DNA of 64,000 bases from Cognatishimia coralii (GTDB taxonomy: Bacteria; Pseudomonadota; Alphaproteobacteria; Rhodobacterales; Rhodobacteraceae): assembly GCF_037478305.1 (NCBI RefSeq), contig NZ_JBBGAZ010000013.1, forward strand, positions 17,861-81,860. The letters run 5' to 3'. Below the pieces are notes generated by a model. The model did not search any database. It saw nothing but the letters and a program-made list of their open reading frames with translations, and was not told where the DNA came from. Numbering within the stretch: position 1 is the stretch's first letter; each line of letters starts with the position of its first letter. Below, one piece after another: positions 43,585 to 52,475 of this stretch. A program made the position numbers and the translations under genes.

Positions 43585-43875
43585 TTACCAACTACGTTTC
43601 CGATAGGGTGACTTTGTGCGTGTAAGTGTTTTGTTAGACTTTCGCTGGTTGGCACGAGTTTGTAGCGCCTGGAGGTTTCTCCGCGCGTTGGTTCCGCCCT
43701 TTGACTTCGGCCAGATGTGGTCGACTTGCCAACCCATAGGGCTGTTTCTGCCATAGGCCGGTTTGTAGATTACGTTACCCTGGCTATCCCTGCGATAGAG
43801 GTTTGGGTTTTTTCCCTTGACGCGGGGCGCTTTGGCCCATGCGTGCTGAGCTTTCCAGTTGTTTGAATAGGGCAT
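43585..43875 (-). CDS. Small HNH endonuclease
   Basis: This 96-residue basic protein has an HNH core WQVDHIWPKSKGGTNARRNLQ followed by RANQRKSNK, with Asp-His and the Asn plus final residues in the usual spacing. AAAGGA sits 8 bp before its ATG, and it lies 14 bp after the sbcC stop, so it is the third gene of the sbcDC operon. The C-terminus is Arg/Lys rich. Such small HNH proteins cut DNA. Confidence 0.8.
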   Translation of the reverse strand: MPYSNNWKAQHAWAKAPRVKGKNPNLYRRDSQGNVIYKPAYGRNSPMGWQVDHIWPKSKGGTNARRNLQALQTRANQRKSNKTLTRTKSPYRKRSW

Positions 43876-43889
43876 AAATTTTCCTTTCG

Positions 43890-46800
43890 TTAGGCAACGT
43901 TTCTTCGTGGGTGAATGTGGGAGCCGGTCGGCGTGATCTCGATGTCGAAGCCTTCGGTGATCATGGTCTTCACCTGTTCGGTGTGGGAGATCAAACCGAC
44001 CGAACGCATGTCGTTGGTAAGGTCATAAAGCGTCTCAAGAGCCGTGTTCAGGGTGTCCTCGTCGAGAGTTCCGAAGCCCTCGTCGATGAAGATCGCGTCC
44101 AGCTTGATGCCACCACTGTTGCGCTGAACAACGTCTGAAAGTCCAAGGGCGAGTGCGAGCGATGCCTGGAACCCCTCCCCTCCTGAAAGGGTCTTTGTGG
44201 GTCTCGATTTCTCAGTGTTCCCGTCGAAGACAGAGATTTCCAAACCTTGTTTTTGACGGCCGCCACCGGTGACTTCGGGTCGCATCAAATGATACCGCCC
44301 ATCAGTCATTGGCCCGAGACGGTGATTGGCAGCCAAAAGCACCTCGTCAAACATTGCAGCGATGGCAAAATCCGGGAGTCGTACTTTCCGATCGTTATTT
44401 CCGTTGACCAGGTCCGAAAGCCCGCCAACGGGTCCATACTCTTTCTCAAGGTCGTTGATTTGTGTGGTCAGGCGCTGAACTTGACCTAGCACCTGTTGCC
44501 GTCCGTCGAGTTCGTTTTTCAGGCGAGACTGGGCATCCCGGCTCTGTTCCAACGCTGCCCGCGCTTCATTTCGAGCCTTGGTCAGCAAGGCGAGATCAGG
44601 AGTGGGCTGATCCCCGATGTCTTCCGTCAACCCACGAAGCCGTGCGGTAATTGCTGCAACACGATTTTCGTAGTCGCTTATCTGTGCCTCTAGAACGGAG
44701 AACTGGGCAACATCGTCTTTTGCTGCCTGGAAAGCCTCCTCGTTCAGCCCGACTTTTTCGAGTTGGCCGAAGAATTCACCTTGTGCTTTCTTCAAGCCCT
44801 CGGATGTTTTTGCGACACCGTTCTGCGCGATCTTTGCGGCTTCCTCGGCTGCGCTGAAGACAACGGCCGCATCCTTTTCGCCGGCAACGGCAGCTTCATG
44901 ATCGGCGGCCAGTTGGTCGTGCTTTGCAATAGCTGCCGAGAGCGCTTCAGAAAGCGCGTTCACGGGGCGCAACTCATCGGGTACGCCTTTGAGCGTCGTG
45001 TCATAGGCGGTCAGTGCCCGGACTTCGACACCTTTGGCATCCGATACGGCCGACTTTGCGTTTTCTAGTGCTTGGGCTGCATTGCTGGCGAAAGCTTCGG
45101 CGGAAGAAATCTTACCCTCGAGATCCGCAAATCTGTTATCAGCTTCGAGCGCATTTTTCTCCTCGCGTGCCGCCAAGAGGATCGGAGCCAGCGCCACGCG
45201 ATCTCTCTTGGGGCATTCAAGCGCATCCACCTCATTTTGCCGCTCGACAAGCGTAGCTTTCGCCGCCGCCAACGTGGTTCTCGCTTCAAGTTCGTCGTTC
45301 TCGGCGGAGCGCAGTATCTTTCCTGCTCGCTCGAATTCATCATGCCGACCACGACGCTCAGGGTCCCCACTGGCGGGATCGGGGTGGTTTAGGGCTCCGC
45401 AGGCTGGGCAGGGTTCGCCTGGCTTCAGTTTTCGGGCGATATGAAGCGCCTGAATTTCGGTTAAGTCCTGTTCCGCATGCTCAAAGGCCGCTTTGGCTGT
45501 CTCAAGTTGTTCAAGCGCCTCGTCATGCTGGGTCGAGAGCCGATCCACCTCCTTTGACTGACGGTCCCGCTTGAGAACGGCAGTCTCAAACTGATCCAGG
45601 GCTTGCGACTCTGTGTCAAGCGCGCTCATTGCGGTTGTTGCTTCCTGAAGCGCGCGTACGTGTTGGGGGTGCTGCTTTTGCAGATCGCGCAGGGCGGACA
45701 ATGCTTGTTGGGCTTCTACGTTCTTCTTCTCGGTGGCGGCTTTGGCCTCCTCAGCCGTTTGTGAGGTCAATTTCGCAGCATTCAACTCTTCCAGCAGTGC
45801 TTTGGACTGATCGAGCGTCACCTGCTGACGTTGAAGTTCTGACACCCTGGCCTGTGCGCTTTCCCGCTCCTCTCTCTGCATATGAGTACGCGACAGCGTT
45901 TCCCGTGCCCCCGTGATGGCATCGGTTGCGCTCTTTAGGTTGTCTCTTGCTTCGTGTTCGCGGGCCGCCGCCGTGGCGCTTTCGTCACGGGCAGTCTGCA
46001 GTGCCGCCTCGGAAACTAGAACGTGTTGGGCGGCACGCGCCTGCTTTAGCCGGATGCGCACGGCATCGATCGTTCCGCCTTCTGCCTGCAACTCCGAGTC
46101 TTCCTCTCGTGCGATTGCAAGGGCTTTGAATTTCTCGGCAAGTGCCTCGCCCGCAGACAAGCCTTTTTGACGTTTCTCAAGTGCCCTTGTTTCCGTTTCG
46201 ATGGTCTTATCGAGCACGGCGATCTGATCGATCATTGATTGGATTGCTTGCGACAGTTGGTCTTCGCTCTGATCGTCAAGAAGAGTTGAGCGTCGGATTT
46301 TTTCGTCGCTGATCTGACGATAAAGCGTGGCCGCCCTGGCCTTAATCTGGGCGGTAAATGTTTCGTAAAGACCGACATCAAAGAGCTGTTTCAGGATTGG
46401 TGAACGCTCGTCTGAACTGGCAGTCAGGATGCGACGGAAATCCCCTTGTGGCAGCAAGATGATCTGCCGAAACTGTTTTGCGTTGTATCCGAGAAGCTCT
46501 TCGACCTGTGCGTCAACAAGGCCAACTTTCTTTTCCGCAAGTACTTCGCCTGGATTGTCCTCTGAGATTTCCTCGAGTTTCATTCCCGTCGCCCGGAAGA
46601 GATAGGCTTCGTGTGCCTGCGTTGTGGTGCCGGAACCGCGAAGCGCAGCACGTTGCTGGACGGGAATACGCCGGATGACGTAGCGGTCCTCTCCCAGATC
46701 AAAGACCAGTTCAACTTTGGTGATATCTTTCGCATGATCGTGATGACACACCATATCTTCGGGCGCTCTTTCTGCCCCAGAAGACTGGCCAAAAAGAGCG

Positions 46801-46946
46801 AAAGAGATTCCGTCAAAAACCGTAGTCTTGCCAGCACCGGTTTCCCCATAAATGCCGAAAATACTCGCTTCGAGTGATGAAAAGTCGACGACCTCGGTGC
46901 CCGCGTAAGGCCCGAACGCGGTCATTGTCAGACGGATCGGTTTCAT
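43890..46946 (-). CDS. sbcC: SbcC (Rad50-like) exonuclease ATPase subunit
   Basis: The product has 1018 residues: N-terminal ABC half with Walker A GETGAGKT (34-41), long coiled coils with a zinc-hook CPAC at about residue 513, and C-terminal half with the signature LSGGEGFQASLALALGLSD and Walker B LDAIFIDEGFGTLD. With SbcD it forms the MRN-like nuclease that opens hairpins and protein-blocked ends. It overlaps sbcD by 4 bp (ATGA). Confidence 0.95.
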   Translation of the reverse strand: MKPIRLTMTAFGPYAGTEVVDFSSLEASIFGIYGETGAGKTTVFDGISFALFGQSSGAERAPEDMVCHHDHAKDITKVELVFDLGEDRYVIRRIPVQQRAALRGSGTTTQAHEAYLFRATGMKLEEISEDNPGEVLAEKKVGLVDAQVEELLGYNAKQFRQIILLPQGDFRRILTASSDERSPILKQLFDVGLYETFTAQIKARAATLYRQISDEKIRRSTLLDDQSEDQLSQAIQSMIDQIAVLDKTIETETRALEKRQKGLSAGEALAEKFKALAIAREEDSELQAEGGTIDAVRIRLKQARAAQHVLVSEAALQTARDESATAAAREHEARDNLKSATDAITGARETLSRTHMQREERESAQARVSELQRQQVTLDQSKALLEELNAAKLTSQTAEEAKAATEKKNVEAQQALSALRDLQKQHPQHVRALQEATTAMSALDTESQALDQFETAVLKRDRQSKEVDRLSTQHDEALEQLETAKAAFEHAEQDLTEIQALHIARKLKPGEPCPACGALNHPDPASGDPERRGRHDEFERAGKILRSAENDELEARTTLAAAKATLVERQNEVDALECPKRDRVALAPILLAAREEKNALEADNRFADLEGKISSAEAFASNAAQALENAKSAVSDAKGVEVRALTAYDTTLKGVPDELRPVNALSEALSAAIAKHDQLAADHEAAVAGEKDAAVVFSAAEEAAKIAQNGVAKTSEGLKKAQGEFFGQLEKVGLNEEAFQAAKDDVAQFSVLEAQISDYENRVAAITARLRGLTEDIGDQPTPDLALLTKARNEARAALEQSRDAQSRLKNELDGRQQVLGQVQRLTTQINDLEKEYGPVGGLSDLVNGNNDRKVRLPDFAIAAMFDEVLLAANHRLGPMTDGRYHLMRPEVTGGGRQKQGLEISVFDGNTEKSRPTKTLSGGEGFQASLALALGLSDVVQRNSGGIKLDAIFIDEGFGTLDEDTLNTALETLYDLTNDMRSVGLISHTEQVKTMITEGFDIEITPTGSHIHPRRNVA

Positions 46947-48088
46947 TCGGTGTCCTCCAGAATGGGTTGATCCAGCACTTCCTTGGTTACTTCGAGTTCC
47001 TGGTCCGTCGATCCCTCTCCGCGAACGTATTCGAGGAATTCGCCGATCACGCCGATAGGATCATCCAACTTGGATTGGGCGCGACCCGCACTGTTCATCA
47101 CGAGCTCACGGGTTTTTTCGCGAAGGGTCTGCAGGATGTTGGGGTAGTAGGGTCGAAGTTGAGCGGCCGGCTCGATCAAGGCACCTTCATCAAGCAAGAT
47201 TGCGCGGATGTAGTCGTTGCTGGGGTGATTTGCCGCGTCGGCAATCAAATCGGCCAGATGTCCCATCACCTCTCGCACATGCCGTAGGGGTTGGAAGGCG
47301 ACAGATCTCAGGTCAACAATCTGTCCATCCGGATCGAGATCGAAGATTGTCATTGATTTTGTGGTTCCCGCTTCGTCAAACCCGAAGGCTAAAGGCGATC
47401 CGCTGTATCGGATTGAGTCCCTGCCCGCGATCTGCGGGCGATGTAGATGGCCAAGCGCGACGTAGTTCGCGCCGTCGAAGATGGAGCTTGGCACGGTTTC
47501 GACTGTGCCTACGGAAAGCGTCCGTTCGCTTTCGGATGGTTGGCAATTCGTCACAAAGGCGTGGGCGACGACAATCCAGCGGGCGGTCTCTGGGACGTGC
47601 GCCTTGGCTGCAGCGATCTGTGCGCGCAAGACGTCTTCTGGCGAGCGGATGCTTTCGTCTCCGAAGGCACGACGAGCGGCATAAATCTCCGCATATGGAA
47701 GCGCAGAGATAGCAACTGGACCAGCACCGTCCTCGAGCACGAGTGGCAACTCATCGTTCGAGACAGGACCGCGCACTAAGATGCGGTTCCGGTCAAAGAG
47801 CTTCGATGCCGTTCCAAGCCGCTGTCCTGAATCGTGGTTTCCGGCAATCACCACAATGGCGGACTCAGTCTCAATATGAACCCGCTCAAGGAAATCGCTG
47901 TAGAGTTTTATCGCGGCCTCGGATGGAGAGGCCTTGTCGTAAACGTCACCCGCGACGATCAGGACATCGACTTGTTCAGCTACGACCGTTTCAAAGATCT
48001 GATTGAGTACGTGCGCGTGATCCTCGTGAAGTGACACGCCTCGCAAGGTCTTGCCAAGATGCCAGTCCGCTGTGTGAAGTACTCTCAT
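46943..48088 (-). CDS. sbcD: SbcD (Mre11-like) nuclease subunit
   Basis: This 381-residue calcineurin-like phosphoesterase has all metal motifs: HTADWHLGKT (residues 5-14), VAGDVYDKA, IAGNHDSG, a later VAHAFV and ALGHLHRPQ. It works with SbcC. Located at the head of a minus-strand operon and divergent from a WYL regulator. Being on a plasmid beside defence genes suggests a duty beyond chromosomal repair. Confidence 0.95.
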   Translation of the reverse strand: MRVLHTADWHLGKTLRGVSLHEDHAHVLNQIFETVVAEQVDVLIVAGDVYDKASPSEAAIKLYSDFLERVHIETESAIVVIAGNHDSGQRLGTASKLFDRNRILVRGPVSNDELPLVLEDGAGPVAISALPYAEIYAARRAFGDESIRSPEDVLRAQIAAAKAHVPETARWIVVAHAFVTNCQPSESERTLSVGTVETVPSSIFDGANYVALGHLHRPQIAGRDSIRYSGSPLAFGFDEAGTTKSMTIFDLDPDGQIVDLRSVAFQPLRHVREVMGHLADLIADAANHPSNDYIRAILLDEGALIEPAAQLRPYYPNILQTLREKTRELVMNSAGRAQSKLDDPIGVIGEFLEYVRGEGSTDQELEVTKEVLDQPILEDTE

Positions 48089-48098
48089 TTTCGCACCA

Positions 48099-48125
48099 AT
48101 AATTTTTATACGTATAATTTTTATA
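48099..48125. promoter_or_regulatory. Operator candidate in the sbcD/WYL divergent promoter
   Basis: A 12-bp direct repeat ATAATTTTTATA occurs at 48099-48110 and 48114-48125, spaced by 15 bp. Between them the perfect palindrome TTATACGTATAA covers 48106-48117. The AT-rich arrangement lies in the 72-bp gap between the two genes. Confidence 0.65.
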
Positions 48126-48160
48126 TGGACATTTTTGCTGAGTCAAGTTAGGAATGAAAC

Positions 48161-48979
48161 ATGGCTTTTGACGACCTTAAACATGCCCAAAAAGAACGTC
48201 TCGAGTACCTTGATCGCCTGCTGTTTTGGGATGGCGCGGCAACACGGAGTTCGCTTGTCGATCGGTTCGGCATCTCGAACCCGCAAGCAGCGCTGGACTT
48301 CAAGATGTACCTACAAGCCGCAGGCCGCGAGGCGCTGAAATATGATGCCTCCTCGAAGCGGTATCTGGCGACCGAGCGCTTTTCCCGACTAAGCGGCGAA
48401 GCTTCCACAGACGAGCTTGAGGAATTGCTGGGGGGTCGACGCGGGGCTCTGTATGATATGTTGCCTGACCTACAACGCACACAGAATGTCCGAGTATTTA
48501 GACCTCTTTATCGCGCCGTTCTGGCCAACGAGGCTATCGAGATCGTCTACCAATCCATGCGCGACCCGGAACCTGAAACGCGTTGGATTGCGCCACTCCG
48601 TTTTGCTTCTGATGGTGTGCGCCTCCATTTGCGGGCATGGTGCTACACTCGGCAGGGATTTCGCGATTTCATACCCTCACGCATTGATGTGTCCAGGTCT
48701 TTCATCAACCGACGAGCCGCGTCGGATGTGCCCAAAGATGACGACTGGTATTCCTGGGCGATTTTGAAACTGAAACCACACGACGATCTAACGGATGATC
48801 AAAAGAGGGTCGTGCGCATCGAGTTTGGTTTTGATGGAGATTGTCTCGAAATTCGCATTCGCAAAGCGTTAGAATTTTACACGGAACGAAGATGGGGCCT
48901 CGATCAGGAAAACCCGCGGCTTAAATGTGTATCTCGTGACTATGAGGCCATGACCGAGGATGAAATCCATGAGGGTTGA
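48161..48979 (+). CDS. WYL-domain transcription factor (BrxR/CapW-like)
   Basis: The product has 272 residues. The N-terminal winged helix (about 15-60: RLLFWDGAATRSSLVDRFGIS) is followed by a WYL domain (about 125-190: AIEIVYQSMRDPEPETRWIAP, DGVRLHLRAWCYTRQGFRDF) and a WCX-like C-terminal region. Proteins with this order, BrxR and CapW, repress defence operons until a nucleic-acid or nucleotide signal is sensed. It likely controls the divergent sbcDC and its own operon. Confidence 0.85.
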   Translation: MAFDDLKHAQKERLEYLDRLLFWDGAATRSSLVDRFGISNPQAALDFKMYLQAAGREALKYDASSKRYLATERFSRLSGEASTDELEELLGGRRGALYDMLPDLQRTQNVRVFRPLYRAVLANEAIEIVYQSMRDPEPETRWIAPLRFASDGVRLHLRAWCYTRQGFRDFIPSRIDVSRSFINRRAASDVPKDDDWYSWAILKLKPHDDLTDDQKRVVRIEFGFDGDCLEIRIRKALEFYTERRWGLDQENPRLKCVSRDYEAMTEDEIHEG

Positions 48980-49214
48980 TCTGGCACGAACCGATCCTGA
49001 CGTGAATATGAACAGGTTCTATTGCGTTCAATTGACACGGAGTCTCTTTGGGGAAATCGGCGTTGAACGACAATGGGGTCGACGTGGCACTTTTGGAAGG
49101 CGGCGCCTTGACTGGTATGGGAATGAGAGGGAAGCCAAATCGGCACTTTCAGACCTCGTGAAAGCGAAGATGTCTAGAGGATATATGTTGAGAACGGGAG
49201 GCGCTGTCCGGTGA
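48960..49214 (+). CDS. Single-domain WGR protein
   Basis: This 84-residue protein is one WGR domain: NRFYCVQLTRSLFGEIGVER, QWGRRGTFGR (the WGR motif itself), then EAKSALSDLVKAKMSRGY. WGR domains bind nucleic acid ends in PARPs and occur in bacterial defence and repair loci. It overlaps the WYL gene by 20 bp, so it is co-translated. Confidence 0.85.
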   Translation: MKSMRVDLARTDPDVNMNRFYCVQLTRSLFGEIGVERQWGRRGTFGRRRLDWYGNEREAKSALSDLVKAKMSRGYMLRTGGAVR

Positions 49215-49271
49215 CGATAAGGAGGCTCAAAAACATCACGACCGACCAACTATGACCTTAGCGTTGATGCC

Positions 49272-50573
49272 ATGCTCCGCAAACCCCGCCGCATAATCGA
49301 GGAAGTGATCTTCGAGAGTTTAGGCCCGTTGTCGGCTCGCGAACTGCTCGCCATGCCGCGCGAGGGTTGGGAAAGTTTAAGGGCGGGCATCACCGACCAC
49401 CGGAGCGGTAAATGCGGTCTGGTTGCTCGGTGTGTTGCCTGTCATGGACAGATCTATATTTCGACTTCGCATGGGCGGCCTTTCTTCGCCCACTACCAAG
49501 GCGCCGATCCGCGTTGCCCATGGTATTCTGGGAAGAACGTGCACCCGAATGACGTTCGGGCGGCGCAGTATCGTGGCCATCAAGAATCCGAGATGCACCG
49601 GCGCATGTGCGAACTGATCGCGGAACTCGCTACTCTGGACGAGCGATGTGAGGAAACAAAGGTGGACGAATATCTTCCCCCGACACAGGGCAAGCACGGG
49701 CGCTATCCGGATGTTCTGATTGACTGGCGCGATTTCGGACGGTTCGCCGTTGAGTATCAGATGTCTCATACCTTCCAGACCGAGGTATCGCAGCGGTGTG
49801 TTCACTACGACCGCGAAGGCATACCCTTGATGTGGGTTTTGTCATCCTTCGATACTGAACGCGTGCCGCAAGCAGTTTCGGATGTTGTGCATCGGCACAG
49901 GGGCAATGCCTTTGTCCTCGACCAGCAAGCGGTCAACGCATCACGCGAACAACGCACACTAGTGCTGACCTGCTACATGTCTAACGGTCAGGGATATGAC
50001 GCGCCTGTCTTAATCCGGTTCGACGAACTCAACTTTCCACAATCCCTATTACCCTACCTTGAGGATCGCCTGGTGGGGCCGCTACTCGAGCAAATCAATT
50101 CGAAGCGTTTGCCCTACTTCCGTGCCCTGCGAGCGTGGGGTGATAAGATGGGCAGCTTGCATTTGACCGAACTGGAAAAATTTTCGGAACGTCAGCGCAT
50201 CGACCGCCTAGTCGCTGCCGCGTTTTCCATCGTTGCGGAAGCCGCTGGAAAACCCGAAAATTTCGCAAGCGATCACCCAAATATCCGGGGGATGTTAAAC
50301 ACATTCCAGAACTCCGGGTCGCTCGCTCCTTATGCAGCTTTGCTGACCACCTTGATCGAAAACACCTCACAACACACGCTGTTGAACGGAAAGGTTGGGG
50401 AACATCTGCAACGGTCGATCAACGGTCACAGGCTTGGCCAAGTAGAACAGGTCGACGAGCACTCAGCTGAGTGGAAACTGCTTCGTAGCCTACTTCCCGA
50501 AGCGCTGGATCCGTTTATTCGCCAGCGACTGATTAGTGCGGAAAAGTTGCCTGATTGGGCGCAAAATAGTTGA
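49272..50573 (+). CDS. CoiA-like nuclease-family protein
   Basis: The product has 433 residues. The N-terminal part resembles competence protein CoiA: a Cys-rich segment (CVACHGQIYISTSHG, FFAHYQGADPRCPW), HQESEMHRRMCELIAEL, then a PD-(D/E)xK-like core KHGRYPDVLIDW and FAVEYQMSHTF, where Asp and Glu-x-Gln replace the usual Glu-x-Lys. The C-terminal half is not recognised. It is the third gene of the WYL-WGR operon (58-bp gap). Confidence 0.7.
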   Translation: MLRKPRRIIEEVIFESLGPLSARELLAMPREGWESLRAGITDHRSGKCGLVARCVACHGQIYISTSHGRPFFAHYQGADPRCPWYSGKNVHPNDVRAAQYRGHQESEMHRRMCELIAELATLDERCEETKVDEYLPPTQGKHGRYPDVLIDWRDFGRFAVEYQMSHTFQTEVSQRCVHYDREGIPLMWVLSSFDTERVPQAVSDVVHRHRGNAFVLDQQAVNASREQRTLVLTCYMSNGQGYDAPVLIRFDELNFPQSLLPYLEDRLVGPLLEQINSKRLPYFRALRAWGDKMGSLHLTELEKFSERQRIDRLVAAAFSIVAEAAGKPENFASDHPNIRGMLNTFQNSGSLAPYAALLTTLIENTSQHTLLNGKVGEHLQRSINGHRLGQVEQVDEHSAEWKLLRSLLPEALDPFIRQRLISAEKLPDWAQNS

Positions 50574-50753
50574 TGAAAAACATGCTTTTGCGGTTGAACC
50601 ACCTTTCAGAGCGGAGGACCGTTGTGAGGCAGTGATTCACGAGGTGATACTGTTAATCAGCAAGGCATTGTGGGGGTCGGACCGCCTTTCAACCTACATC
50701 TTCAGACTAAGTTGTCTCTTCAAGTTAGCCATGCAGGTTTTTTTGAGGCAAAA

Positions 50754-52475
50754 TTACTTACCTGCCTTGGTGAAGCCGAGCGCATCAAGCTTGGGAGCGA
50801 ACTCCCCAATATTGGTTGCCGGAACACCTAAAATAAATAGATCGCGTGCTCTGGTGAGCGCTACGTAACCTATTTTGCCGACCTCTGTCGTTGTGCCACC
50901 CAAAAATTCATCGAGATGAGAACGGTTGCAGATGTAGAGGACGCCCCTGATGCTCTCCCCTTTTACTTTGTGAACGGTTGAGACGCGAAATTTTGGCACG
51001 TCCTCCCCCACTAAATCTGCGGGTTGGATAAGTGGTCGGTTGAATATCTTCCGTCTCGCCAGCTTTGCTTTCCAATTGCCCCGAGTCTTCAAACCATACT
51101 CCGCTGAAAGCATGGCGAGCATGGCTTCAACCCGCAACAAAAGAGCGGGCTGCCAAGCGGTGTCTGCTATAAGTGACGCGGATGGCAATCCGGCAGTCGC
51201 ATCTTTCACGAATGTCCACAGCGTCCTTCGCAACATCTGAGAACTCCGCTCGTCGCGGCTGCGGCTTACTAGATCGGAGAGCAAATCGCCATGATTATCA
51301 TCCAGCAAGCCAATGACGCCAGCGCAGCAAAGCTTGAAGGCCTCATCAAAGCGACCAAACTTGTCCCGCTGGATCGCGGAGTCCACGAAGTGTCGCAGAA
51401 CGCCCTGTCCCTGATCATCCTCACCGCCGGCCCAATCGTCCGCCCATTTCGCCGATCGGCAAAGTACAGCCGCGTCGTCAGCTGGAATACCTGCATCGCC
51501 TAACAGCGCTGCAAAGGATTTGAGCGCACTGTTTTTCTCCTCCTTCTTGTACGTAAAATAATACGCACCCGACGAAATTTCTGGTTCCGTGCGCTCGGGT
51601 TTGTCGTCGCGCCCAGAGAGTTTGTTCGCGATCTTGACGATGCTCGGGACCGATCGAAAATTTGTCTCGAGCGTTCGGACGTCGACGTCATCACGATCCG
51701 CATATTGCTTGAGAAACGCGCCGGTCGCGCCGGAAAATTCGTAGATACCCTGATTCACATCCCCGATAAGGGAGACCTGTGCTCCGGCACCTTGTAGGGA
51801 CATCAGGATCAATTGATGCAGCTTTCCGATGTCTTGGGCCTCATCAACAAGAATGTGTGGATAGCGGCGTGCCAAAGCGCGCCGGATCAGTGGTTGGTTC
51901 ATAAGGACTTTCAGCGCCCAGATGTTTCCCAAAGCATGCGAATAAGCACCGACCCCTGCCAACTTCTTGATCGCCTCGGTAGCTGTTTTCCGATCAACGA
52001 CAGTTTTTGCCCGCCCGACTTCAAATTGAAGACCCTCGCCCTTCACGACAACAGGCTGAAGCGCTGTTGTTGGTTGCGGCCTCTTTCCGTCCCAGACGCT
52101 GAAATTCGTTAGGAAGGGCTCAGTGCCATGCACGAGGAAGGGAGTTCTAGAACATCGCATGACGAGATGTCCGTGCGGTCGGATAATGTTTGAGGTGACG
52201 AATGCGTCGACCGTGGATATTTCGACGCCGCCTGCGCGTTTGCTTCCGGGTTCTGCCTGTAGCAACGCGTCGAAATCTCTGTTGAACGTGTCAACGGCTA
52301 CGTTGGAGAACGACAAAAGCGCAACGTGGCCGTGCCTATCGTTGAGCTGCTTTCGCATAGCCGCGAGTCGCCGTACTGCGGTCGCGGTCTTGCCGCTACC
52401 CGCGCAGGCAGTGACAGCCATAGGGTTGAGCGGCGCCTCAATGATCTCCCGCTGCTGCTGAGACAGTTCGATCAT
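50754..52475 (-). CDS. gajB: GajB-like UvrD/Rep-type helicase (Gabija)
   Basis: This 573-residue SF1 helicase has Walker A ACAGSGKT (23-30), VDEAQDIGKLHQ (about 210), GDVNQGIYEFSGA (motif III), and the late motif VSTVHKVKGES and GYVALTRARDL. It overlaps the upstream OLD nuclease gene by 4 bp, the two-gene arrangement of Gabija. It is longer than the reference GajB (about 494 residues). The C-terminus (NIGEFAPKLDALGF) is unremarkable. Confidence 0.88.
   Translation of the reverse strand: MIELSQQQREIIEAPLNPMAVTACAGSGKTATAVRRLAAMRKQLNDRHGHVALLSFSNVAVDTFNRDFDALLQAEPGSKRAGGVEISTVDAFVTSNIIRPHGHLVMRCSRTPFLVHGTEPFLTNFSVWDGKRPQPTTALQPVVVKGEGLQFEVGRAKTVVDRKTATEAIKKLAGVGAYSHALGNIWALKVLMNQPLIRRALARRYPHILVDEAQDIGKLHQLILMSLQGAGAQVSLIGDVNQGIYEFSGATGAFLKQYADRDDVDVRTLETNFRSVPSIVKIANKLSGRDDKPERTEPEISSGAYYFTYKKEEKNSALKSFAALLGDAGIPADDAAVLCRSAKWADDWAGGEDDQGQGVLRHFVDSAIQRDKFGRFDEAFKLCCAGVIGLLDDNHGDLLSDLVSRSRDERSSQMLRRTLWTFVKDATAGLPSASLIADTAWQPALLLRVEAMLAMLSAEYGLKTRGNWKAKLARRKIFNRPLIQPADLVGEDVPKFRVSTVHKVKGESIRGVLYICNRSHLDEFLGGTTTEVGKIGYVALTRARDLFILGVPATNIGEFAPKLDALGFTKAGK

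Noticed and set aside
43585..43875. Homing endonuclease in an intron or intein
   Set aside because: The HNH gene has its own ribosome site, sits in operon order after sbcC, and no interrupted host gene is visible.
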